From Deltaproteobacteria bacterium (GTDB lineage: Bacteria > Desulfobacterota > Syntrophorhabdia > Syntrophorhabdales > Syntrophorhabdaceae), in assembly GCA_003506795.1 (NCBI GenBank), contig DNYO01000051.1:1-5380 (forward strand): 5,380 nucleotides of DNA, written 5' to 3'. The notes under the pieces are model-generated. The model was not told the origin of the DNA. It searched no databases and saw only the letters and a list, made by a program, of their open reading frames with translations. Below are positions 1 through 4,858 of this stretch, piece after piece. A program made the position numbers and the translations under genes. The first letter of the stretch is position 1. Each line of letters opens with the position of its first letter.

Positions 1-1
1 G

Positions 2-124
2 GCGGCGCTAAGCACCGAGAAGACTCAGAGGGGACAGATCGTGGGGACATTTTTCCGGTACGGTCATGGGGTGCGAAGGTTGATACTCTCCCAGGACGCC
101 GGCAAGAACCTGCCCGTCGAATGA
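2..124 (+). CDS. possible C-terminal fragment of an unrecognised protein, cut by the window edge
   Basis: An open frame enters from the left edge and stops at a TGA at 122-124, giving 40 residues that end in KNLPVE. Third codon positions are rich in G and C, roughly three quarters by my count, more than in the other plus-strand open frame or in a competing minus-strand frame here. That mildly favours real coding. The stretch QIVGTFFRYGHG loosely recalls the start of AarF/UbiB-type kinases, but here it sits at the C-terminal end, so it may be coincidence or a decayed remnant. The frame overlaps two direct copies of GGGGACA at 30-36 and 43-49, which could instead mark a non-coding repeat. No function is assigned. 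Confidence 0.25.
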   Translation, partial: AALSTEKTQRGQIVGTFFRYGHGVRRLILSQDAGKNLPVE

Positions 125-232
125 CGAATAGAGAACCTGTCCTGAATCATGCTTTATAAAGAAGGCAGTTCGGGGGGTGGATTATTTTGGACAGCAGTGA
201 CGTGTATCGCGGATTCGTATCGGGGAAAGACT

Positions 233-523
233 TTAGTCCGTCTTTGCCGGTTTCTTTTTGGCGGCTGTCTTTCTTACGGGCTTTTTGGCCGCCATGGTCT
301 CGACTTTCTCTGTAAGGCCTGTCAATTGCCTGGAAAGACGCTCGGCAACAATCACCTGAACATCATTGGCAACCATAGATTTAAGGACTTCAAGCTGTTT
401 GTTTGCTTCCTCCAGGCGCTGTTGTGAAGCCTGAACTGCTTTATCCTTAACGGACAGAACGATCTGTCCGGCGAGAGCTTCAATGCTCTCTCTCAATTCA
501 ATGAACTCTGCGACGGTCGACAT
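233..523 (-). CDS. small coiled-coil protein with lysine/alanine-rich tail
   Basis: This encodes a 96-residue protein that I do not recognise as a named family. ATG at 521-523 is chosen because AAGGAG lies 5 nt upstream; the frame could extend to a TTG at 563-565, but that start has no comparable ribosome binding site. Residues 1-75 are charged and heptad-like with few helix breakers, pointing to a long amphipathic helix or coiled coil. Residues 78-96 form a basic tail built from A, K, P, R and T (AAKKPVRKTAAKKKPAKTD). Such tails occur in histone H1-like bacterial proteins and in some phasin-like proteins, so binding to nucleic acid or another polyanion is possible but inferred. There is no signal peptide or membrane segment, so it is probably cytoplasmic. 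It lies downstream of the rcnB-like gene on the same strand but 237 bp away, with its own candidate promoter at 640-645, so it is probably a separate transcript. Confidence 0.72.
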   Translation of the reverse strand: MSTVAEFIELRESIEALAGQIVLSVKDKAVQASQQRLEEANKQLEVLKSMVANDVQVIVAERLSRQLTGLTEKVETMAAKKPVRKTAAKKKPAKTD

Positions 524-639
524 CTCAACTCCTTTGGCACTGGTTCGCTGTATTTCGGGAATCAAAGGCCTATTTCATCCGCGCCGGCCGATCCAGCGAG
601 TTAGCTGCCTGGTAAATAGTATGTATCGACCGTGTGGAT

Positions 640-645
640 ATTATA
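640..645 (-). promoter_or_regulatory. candidate -10 box for the coiled-coil gene
   Basis: On the minus strand this is a perfect TATAAT, about 115 nt upstream of the ATG at 523. No good TTGACA-like box sits 16-18 nt further upstream; the best there is an AT-rich TTTTAT-like hexamer. If used, it gives a leader of about 110 nt and places the promoter just downstream of the 673-743 palindrome. Confidence 0.4.
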
Positions 646-672
646 CACCTTTCCAAAAGAATATAAAAGTTT

Positions 673-743
673 CAAAGTTCCAGGGTTCACAGTCATCGGA
701 AAGGCCTTCCCTTTTTCCGAATTCCTGGAACCCGGGAACTTTG
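673..743. repeat. 71-bp imperfect palindrome (long hairpin, possible MITE/REP-like element or terminator)
   Basis: The arms at 673-688 (CAAAGTTCCAGGGTTC) and 728-743 (GAACCCGGGAACTTTG) are complementary at 15 of 16 positions. Inside them a second pair, TCGGAAA at 696-702 and TTTCCGA at 714-720, matches perfectly around an 11-nt loop. The whole can fold into one two-part hairpin. It starts 18 bp after the stop codon of the rcnB-like gene. On the minus strand the hairpin is followed by a T-rich but interrupted stretch, so it could end that transcript. Its length and nested symmetry also fit a small non-autonomous element. Confidence 0.65.
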
Positions 744-760
744 GCACATTTGCACTGGGA

Positions 761-1336
761 TTAGCGACTGAACTCCCAGCTGAGATCGTCTACTGCATCC
801 ACCACCATACCCGTACCTACCGCGATAAGAAGGATATCCTGCGCTACGCGGACAAAGCGATGGTGCGACGGCGGCGGTCCCAACTGGACGAGCACACTCG
901 GCGGAAGGTCATAAAATATGACCCCTCTCGGCAACGGCCGGCCGAGCGCCCATTTCTTTGCCTGACCGGGAGGCATGCAGCCATTGTGCTTCTTTGCAAG
1001 ACCCGGCGGGCAGTGCCCCTTTCTATACTGGGCCGCATAATAGTCATGAATGTAGACGCGCTGCTGTTCATTAAAGTAACGTCCCTTCTCGTGAGGTTTC
1101 CCTTTGTCATAGGACCCCTTGCGGTCGCCTTTCCATCCGTCCTTTCCGGGTGCACCCCTGTCGTCGTAGTCCCCTTTGACATCGTGCTTTCCGGACCCTT
1201 TCGATTTCTGCGGCTTATCCTTGCCGCCTGCCCAGGGAGGCTTTTCGGCTAATGCCGGACCTGCCGCAAGAACCACTGCGAGCATGAAAACCATAAAAAC
1301 CAGTGCGAGACCGTTCCTCGAAGATATCACCTTCAT
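761..1336 (-). CDS. RcnB-like periplasmic protein
   Basis: This encodes a secreted protein of 191 residues (192 if the adjacent upstream ATG at 1337-1339 is used). Two ATGs sit side by side behind AGGAGG; the second is 5 nt from it and the first only 2 nt, so 1336 is preferred. In the 192-residue numbering, residues 1-31 are a clear signal peptide: basic start, hydrophobic core, and ALA before the likely cut at E32. Residues 32-86 are a disordered G/K/D-rich segment. At 110-129 come two copies of a Cys-x0-1-PPG-x-AKK motif (CPPGLAKK and CMPPGQAKK). The C-terminal part at about 134-188 (GRPLPRGVIFYDLPP, then VRVAQDILLIAVGTGMVVD) matches the RcnB family (PF11776), named for a periplasmic protein of E. 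coli nickel/cobalt homeostasis. Most homologues have unknown roles, so the family call is firm and metal function is not shown. It lies 151 bp downstream of tex, with its own candidate promoter. Confidence 0.87.
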   Translation of the reverse strand: MKVISSRNGLALVFMVFMLAVVLAAGPALAEKPPWAGGKDKPQKSKGSGKHDVKGDYDDRGAPGKDGWKGDRKGSYDKGKPHEKGRYFNEQQRVYIHDYYAAQYRKGHCPPGLAKKHNGCMPPGQAKKWALGRPLPRGVIFYDLPPSVLVQLGPPPSHHRFVRVAQDILLIAVGTGMVVDAVDDLSWEFSR

Positions 1337-1375
1337 CATTCCCTCCTCGCGATTCGTTACACATATTTCTGCTCT

Positions 1376-1406
1376 GGTGCACCATGCACCGTTTCCTCAA
1401 AGGAAA
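1376..1406. promoter_or_regulatory. two adjacent 6-3-6 inverted repeats in the rcnB-like leader
   Basis: GGTGCA-CCA-TGCACC occupies 1376-1390 and TTTCCT-CAA-AGGAAA occupies 1392-1406, separated by one base. Both have perfect 6-bp arms and a 3-bp centre, and the first also contains the palindrome GGTGCACC. They lie between the candidate -10 box and the ribosome binding site of the rcnB-like gene. They could be operator half-sites for a dimeric regulator, or two small hairpins in the mRNA leader. Confidence 0.45.
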
Positions 1407-1407
1407 G

Positions 1408-1434
1408 ATTACATCAAACCATCACCCGTTTCAA
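1408..1434 (-). promoter_or_regulatory. weak candidate promoter for the rcnB-like gene
   Basis: On the minus strand TTGAAA (1429-1434) is followed after 15 nt by TGTAAT (1408-1413). Each box matches the sigma-70 consensus at five of six positions, but the 15-nt spacer is short. Transcription would begin near 1401, inside the second inverted repeat described at 1392-1406. Confidence 0.25.
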
Positions 1435-1487
1435 TGGCGAGAAAACTGATCTCTTTCCGGTCCCGCATTTTTCCCGGTTGGGCAGCT

Positions 1488-3632
1488 TCACTCTTTCATG
1501 GAAAGTGAAATGCGCTTGCGCGCGATGTCTACGGATATCACGGTCACCATCACCTGCTGACGGACCTTCACCACATCGGCTGCATTCTTCACGAATCTGT
1601 TCGCAAGCTGGCTCACGTGGACAAGGCCGTCCTGATGAACGCCGATATCGACAAAAGCCCCGAAGGCTGTGATGTTGGTAATAATCCCGGGAAGCCTCAT
1701 GCCCCGCCGAAGGTCCTCCATTTTTTCTATACCCTCTGCGAAGGAAAACGCGTGGAACTGTTCCCGCGGGTCCCTTCCGGGCCTGGCAAGTTCAGCCATG
1801 ATGTCCGTCAGGGTGGGTAGGCCCACTGTTTCCGAAACATAATTCCTGAGATCGATCTTTTTCCTTAAGCCTTCGTCGGCCATGAGGTCCGTGACGCCGC
1901 GGCCTGTATCCGCCGCCATGGCTTCGACCACCGGGTAGCTCTCCGGATGGACGGCGCTTGCGTCGAGAGGGTTTGACGAACCCCGAATCCGCAAGAATCC
2001 CGCAGACTGTTCGAAGGCCTTCGGTCCAAGCCGGGGCACTTTCTTAAATTCCTTTCTCGAACGGAAAGGGCCGTTTTCGCTGCGATAGGCCACGATGGCC
2101 TTCGCGAGCGACGGGCCGAGGCCGGACACATAGCCCAGAAGCTGTGTGCTTGCCGTGTTGATCTCCACCCCGACGGCATTGACGCAGCTCATGACCACGT
2201 CGTCGAGGCTCCTCTTCAATGCAAACTGGTCTACATCGTGCTGATATTGGCCCACGCCGATCGATTTCGGGTCGATCTTGACCAGCTCGGCCAGGGGGTC
2301 CATGAGACGCCTGCCGATTGACACGGCACCCCGCACGGTTACGTCATGATCGGGGAATTCCTCCCGCGCCGCCTCCGACGCGGAGTAGATCGACGCACCG
2401 CTTTCGTTGACGCTGATGACCTCTATGGCTTTCGGCAGGTCAAGCCCTTTCAGGAATGATTCCGTCTCCCTGCCGGCCGTTCCGTTCCCGACGGCGATGA
2501 CCTCCACCTGGTACTGTCCGCAAAGGGCTGTAACCTTACGGCCGGCCTCATCAACCTCTTTCTTCGACGTATGGGGGTAGACCGTGTCAAAGTGAAGCAG
2601 CTTACCCTGCCTGTCGAGGCAGACGACCTTGCACCCCGTCCTGAATCCCGGGTCGATTGCAAGAACGTTTCTTTCCCCCAGCGGGGGAGCAAGAAGCAGC
2701 TGGCGAAGATTGTCCGCAAAGACCCTGATCGCCTCCTTGTCGGCTCGCTCCTTCATGACGAGGCGGACTTCGGTTTCCATGGACGGGAAAAGGAGCCGCT
2801 GGTAGCTGTCTTCAAGTGCTCTCGTCACCTCGGCGGGCGCGGGAGTATCGTTCGTAACGAAGTGCGCCTTCAGCCATGCAAGCGCCTCTTCGTCGCAGCC
2901 CTCTATACGGAGGATCAGGAACCCTTCCTTCTCCCCCCGCCTCATGGCCAGCACGCGGTGAGACGGAGCCTGTCTGACGGGCTCCTGCCACTCGTAATAA
3001 TCCCGGTATTTGACGGCGTCTTCTTCCTTGCCGGACACCACCTTCGAGGTGACAATGGCCTTCGCGAGCAGAAGGTCCCTCAGGGCTGCCCGCGCCGGTG
3101 CATCTTCGCTTATCCACTCCGCAATGATGTCGCGAGCTCCGGCAAGTGCATCCTCGGCGGACTCGACACCCTTTTCGGCATCGATGAATGCAGAGGCCTC
3201 CCGGAGAGCATCGAAACCCGCAAGAGCGGTGCCGTCGCTTATGTACAGCCGCTGCGCCAGAGGTTCCAGTCCTCTTTCCCTGGCAACGGTGGCCCGGGTC
3301 CTGCGCTTGGGACGGAACGGCAGGTAGAGATCTTCGAGAACGGCGAGGGTTTGCGCCTCCTCGATGTTTTTCTTCAGATCGTCGGTGAGGAGCCCGCGCT
3401 CGTCGAGAGAGTGGAATATGGCCTCTCGGCGTTTGTCCAGCTCCGCCAGTTGCTCCAGGCGGTCCCGTACAGCGCTGATCGCGACCTCGTCGAGGGACCC
3501 TGTCGCCTCCTTCCGGTATCGTGCGATAAAAGGGACCGTCGAGCCTTCCGCGAGGAGTCCCGCTGCCGCCTTTATCCTCTCGCGGGTTATGTTCAGTTCG
3601 CCCGCAATCTTTTCGATATGCTGAATGTTCAT
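1488..3632 (-). CDS. tex: Tex family S1 RNA-binding transcription accessory protein
   Basis: This encodes a complete Tex (YhgF/YdcI-type) protein of 714 residues, close to the family's usual 720-780. Tex binds nucleic acid and associates with transcription in the cytoplasm; its precise role is still poorly defined. Residues 1-200 hold the helical N-terminal domain with the typical segments STVPFIARYRKEATGSLDE (31-49) and VLEDLYLPFRPKRRT (98-112). A YqgF/RNase H-like domain begins at about 321 (NVLAIDPGFRTGCKV, 322-336), and the conserved IGVGQYQHDV lies at 458-467. Helix-hairpin-helix segments follow at about 494-560 (GLGPSLAKAIVAYR and PRLGPKAFEQ). An S1 domain closes the protein at 643-714 (GIITNITAFGAFVDIG). 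The ATG at 3630-3632 has GGAG 8 nt upstream. I see no frameshift or missing block. It is divergent from the PEBP gene, and no strong terminator follows it before the rcnB-like gene, so some read-through is possible. Confidence 0.97.
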   Translation of the reverse strand: MNIQHIEKIAGELNITRERIKAAAGLLAEGSTVPFIARYRKEATGSLDEVAISAVRDRLEQLAELDKRREAIFHSLDERGLLTDDLKKNIEEAQTLAVLEDLYLPFRPKRRTRATVARERGLEPLAQRLYISDGTALAGFDALREASAFIDAEKGVESAEDALAGARDIIAEWISEDAPARAALRDLLLAKAIVTSKVVSGKEEDAVKYRDYYEWQEPVRQAPSHRVLAMRRGEKEGFLILRIEGCDEEALAWLKAHFVTNDTPAPAEVTRALEDSYQRLLFPSMETEVRLVMKERADKEAIRVFADNLRQLLLAPPLGERNVLAIDPGFRTGCKVVCLDRQGKLLHFDTVYPHTSKKEVDEAGRKVTALCGQYQVEVIAVGNGTAGRETESFLKGLDLPKAIEVISVNESGASIYSASEAAREEFPDHDVTVRGAVSIGRRLMDPLAELVKIDPKSIGVGQYQHDVDQFALKRSLDDVVMSCVNAVGVEINTASTQLLGYVSGLGPSLAKAIVAYRSENGPFRSRKEFKKVPRLGPKAFEQSAGFLRIRGSSNPLDASAVHPESYPVVEAMAADTGRGVTDLMADEGLRKKIDLRNYVSETVGLPTLTDIMAELARPGRDPREQFHAFSFAEGIEKMEDLRRGMRLPGIITNITAFGAFVDIGVHQDGLVHVSQLANRFVKNAADVVKVRQQVMVTVISVDIARKRISLSMKE

Positions 3633-3671
3633 GTATGGTTCTCCGTCATCATCATGGGGTAGCAGAGATGT

Positions 3672-3700
3672 ACTATAACCGAACCGGGTGTGAAAGTGAA
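3672..3700 (-). promoter_or_regulatory. candidate sigma-70 promoter for tex
   Basis: On the minus strand TTCACT (3695-3700) is followed after 17 nt by TATAGT (3672-3677), four and five matches to the consensus boxes with ideal spacing. The start codon of tex is about 40 bp downstream, so the leader would be short. Confidence 0.45.
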
Positions 3701-3723
3701 GAAGAATGCCGGGCGAGCCAATC

Positions 3724-3732
3724 TGCTATAAT
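3724..3732 (+). promoter_or_regulatory. extended -10 promoter for the PEBP gene
   Basis: TGC directly precedes a perfect TATAAT (3727-3732), an extended -10 arrangement that can work without a good -35 box; the bases at the -35 distance (GAATGC) are poor. The start codon at 3768 lies about 36 bp downstream. This and the tex promoter candidate face away from each other within about 60 bp. Confidence 0.5.
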
Positions 3733-3767
3733 GTATTTATACGCATGCCGGCAGGGAGGTAGATCGA

Positions 3768-4295
3768 ATGAGATATCGAATACCGTTTGTCTGCCTGATG
3801 GCGGTCTTACTCTTCTTATCGGGAGCCGCCGGCAAGGAGGTTGCAAAAATGAGCACATTGACGATCACAAGTCCGGTCTTTAAGGACAACGGCAACATTC
3901 CGAAACAGTACACCTGTGACGGAAAGGATGTGAACCCCCCCCTCGTTATCGAAAACGTCCCCAGGGGAGCAAAATCGCTGGCCCTGATCGTGGACGATCC
4001 CGATGCGCCCGTAGGCATATGGGTCCACTGGGTCGTCTGGAACATGGATCCGGGCACAAGTCAGATCAAGGAAAACACAGTCCCGGCAGGTGCCATCCAG
4101 GGCCGGAACGATTTCAGAAAAACGAGTTACGGAGGACCATGCCCCCCGTCGGGCACACACAGGTATTTCTTCAAGCTCTATGCCCTCGACACCGTCCTCA
4201 CCATCGGCGGGAATTCGACAAAACATGACCTCGAAAGAGCGATGCAGGGGCATATACTTGGCGAGGCTCAGACCGTTGGTCTCTATAAGAGGTAA
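3768..4295 (+). CDS. YbhB/YbcL-family PEBP (Raf kinase inhibitor-like) protein
   Basis: This encodes a 175-residue phosphatidylethanolamine-binding-protein fold of the bacterial YbhB/YbcL type. The family has an anion or small-ligand pocket, but its bacterial role is mostly unknown. Family signatures are DDPDAP (76-81), the HW of WVHWVVWNM (85-93) and GGPCPPSGTHRYFFKLYALD (122-141), which includes the pocket histidine. Residues 1-22 form a hydrophobic export signal (basic start, then PFVCLMAVLLFLSGAAG). ATG at 3768 follows AGGGAGG at 3753-3759 with 8 nt between. Unusually, a second and even closer-to-consensus AAGGAGG (3834-3840) lies 8 nt before an in-frame ATG at 3849. Starting there gives a 148-residue protein that begins exactly at the mature domain without the signal. 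In E. coli YbhB is cytoplasmic and YbcL periplasmic, so this one gene could yield both forms; that is inference. The dodecin gene follows after 92 bp with no clear terminator between. Confidence 0.93.
   Translation: MRYRIPFVCLMAVLLFLSGAAGKEVAKMSTLTITSPVFKDNGNIPKQYTCDGKDVNPPLVIENVPRGAKSLALIVDDPDAPVGIWVHWVVWNMDPGTSQIKENTVPAGAIQGRNDFRKTSYGGPCPPSGTHRYFFKLYALDTVLTIGGNSTKHDLERAMQGHILGEAQTVGLYKR
3834..3851 (+). promoter_or_regulatory. internal ribosome binding site and alternative ATG in the PEBP gene
   Basis: AAGGAGG at 3834-3840, then 8 nt, then ATG at 3849-3851, in frame with the longer reading. It encodes GKEVAKM just after the hydrophobic signal segment. A Shine-Dalgarno sequence this good at this exact place could either be the true start or support a second, unexported product. 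Confidence 0.5.
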
Positions 4296-4332
4296 TTTGT
4301 CTCTCCGCAGAGCCATACGGGCCTTAAAACAG

Positions 4333-4361
4333 TTGACACGGTATACTCACCCTGATAACCT
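4333..4361 (+). promoter_or_regulatory. possible promoter for the dodecin-like gene
   Basis: A perfect TTGACA at 4333-4338 is followed after 17 nt by TAACCT (4356-4361), which is a poor -10 box. A better -10-like hexamer, TATACT at 4342-4347, lies too close to pair with that TTGACA. The gene may therefore have a weak promoter of its own or be read from the PEBP promoter. Confidence 0.25.
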
Positions 4362-4387
4362 TGACTAAAAAGGCATAAGGAGGATAT

Positions 4388-4603
4388 ATGAGGTCTGAGG
4401 GAAGAGTTGCACGTGTTACGGAAGTCATCGCAGGATCTCCCAAGAGCTTCGAAGACGCCGTCATAATCGGTTTCAGACGGGCTTCCAAGACTTTGCGTGG
4501 CATAACCGGTCTACGCGTAAAGGAACAGCGCGCGAGAGTTGAGGACGGCAAGATAATAGAATTCCGCGTCACCCTGGAAGTCATCTTTATCCTCGAAAGC
4601 TGA
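4388..4603 (+). CDS. dodecin-like small protein lacking the flavin-stacking tryptophan
   Basis: This encodes a 71-residue protein with the size and pattern of dodecins, small beta-alpha-beta-beta proteins that assemble into hollow 12-mers and store or buffer flavins in the cytoplasm. Matching segments are VTEVIAGSPKSFEDAV (10-25), RASKTLRGITG (31-41), VKEQRARVEDGKIIEFRV (44-61) and the final strand LEVIFILES (63-71). In typical flavin-binding dodecins a tryptophan follows the TLRNI segment and stacks against the flavin ring. Here the aligned position is glycine 41, followed by leucine, and the protein has no tryptophan at all. It may bind another ligand or bind flavin differently. AAGGAGG lies only 4 nt before the ATG. 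It follows the PEBP gene by 92 bp and is closed by the terminator at 4681-4718. Confidence 0.9.
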   Translation: MRSEGRVARVTEVIAGSPKSFEDAVIIGFRRASKTLRGITGLRVKEQRARVEDGKIIEFRVTLEVIFILES

Positions 4604-4620
4604 TAAAATACCGTGAAGAG

Positions 4621-4669
4621 TAAGTAGTAAGTAGTAATTAGTAATTAGTAATTAGTGAATAGTAAGAAG
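4621..4669 (+). repeat. left heptamer array (TAATTAG-type, seven units)
   Basis: The stretch divides exactly into seven 7-bp units: TAAGTAG twice, TAATTAG three times, then TGAATAG and TAAGAAG. The preceding bases TGAAGAG (4614-4620) may be an eighth, decayed unit. The array begins 17 bp after the dodecin stop codon. Bases 4641-4665 are the exact reverse complement of 4834-4858 in the right-hand array. Confidence 0.9.
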
Positions 4670-4680
4670 CCAAGAGAAGA

Positions 4681-4718
4681 GCGTAAGGTGGTGCAACTTT
4701 AAAACCTTACGCTTTTTT
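4681..4718 (+). terminator. strong rho-independent terminator, probably bidirectional
   Basis: The stem GCGTAAGGT (4681-4689) pairs with ACCTTACGC (4704-4712), nine perfect base pairs around a 14-nt loop, followed by six T residues (4713-4718). It serves the dodecin transcript. In the other direction the same stem is followed by TCTTCTCTT, so it could also end the MFS transcript. It lies between the two inverted heptamer arrays. Confidence 0.88.
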
Positions 4719-4788
4719 AATCTCCTGCAATCCCGCAGTCACCGCAAAACTCATCATCACCCCCCTCACCCTTTACACAACCCCTCAA

Positions 4789-4816
4789 CCCTTTGCCCTT
4801 TGCCCTTTGCCCTTTG
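4789..4816. repeat. CCCTTTG heptamer array (four units)
   Basis: Four perfect tandem copies of CCCTTTG, with a less regular C-rich lead-in from about 4761 (CCCTCAC, CCTTTAC, CCCTCAA). A hybrid unit, CCCTTAC (4817-4823), joins it to the TAATTAC array with no change of 7-nt phase. Confidence 0.92.
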
Positions 4817-4823
4817 CCCTTAC

Positions 4824-4858
4824 TAATTACTAATTACTATTCACTAATTACTAATTAC
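4824..4858. repeat. right heptamer array (TAATTAC-type, five units)
   Basis: Five units in register: TAATTAC, TAATTAC, TATTCAC, TAATTAC, TAATTAC. Read on the minus strand these are GTAATTA-type units, the same family as the left array. The last eight bases overlap the 3' end of the MFS gene, including its TAG stop. Confidence 0.92.

Noticed and set aside
632..1252. Plus-strand open frame of 206 codons opposite the rcnB-like gene
   Set aside because: The minus strand has a signal peptide, ribosome binding site and the RcnB domain; the plus frame has none of these and runs through the 673-743 palindrome.
1440..1487. Intrinsic terminator after tex
   Set aside because: Only short, weak pairings (for example CCGG with CCGG) and no T-run on the minus strand follow the stop codon, so a terminator cannot be supported.
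2571..3662. Plus-strand open frame of 363 codons opposite tex
   Set aside because: It lies wholly antisense to a full-length, well-conserved Tex gene, has no recognisable domain and reads as low-order Arg/Leu/Pro-rich sequence typical of a shadow frame in GC-rich DNA.
3816..4316. Minus-strand open frame of 166 codons opposite the PEBP gene
   Set aside because: The plus strand shows all PEBP signatures with two good ribosome binding sites; the minus frame has no recognisable feature.
4296..4332. Terminator between the PEBP and dodecin-like genes
   Set aside because: The only pairing is CTCT with AGAG around four bases, with no T-run after it.
4621..4858. CRISPR array
   Set aside because: The repeats are 7 bp long and tandem without unique spacers, and no cas gene is present.
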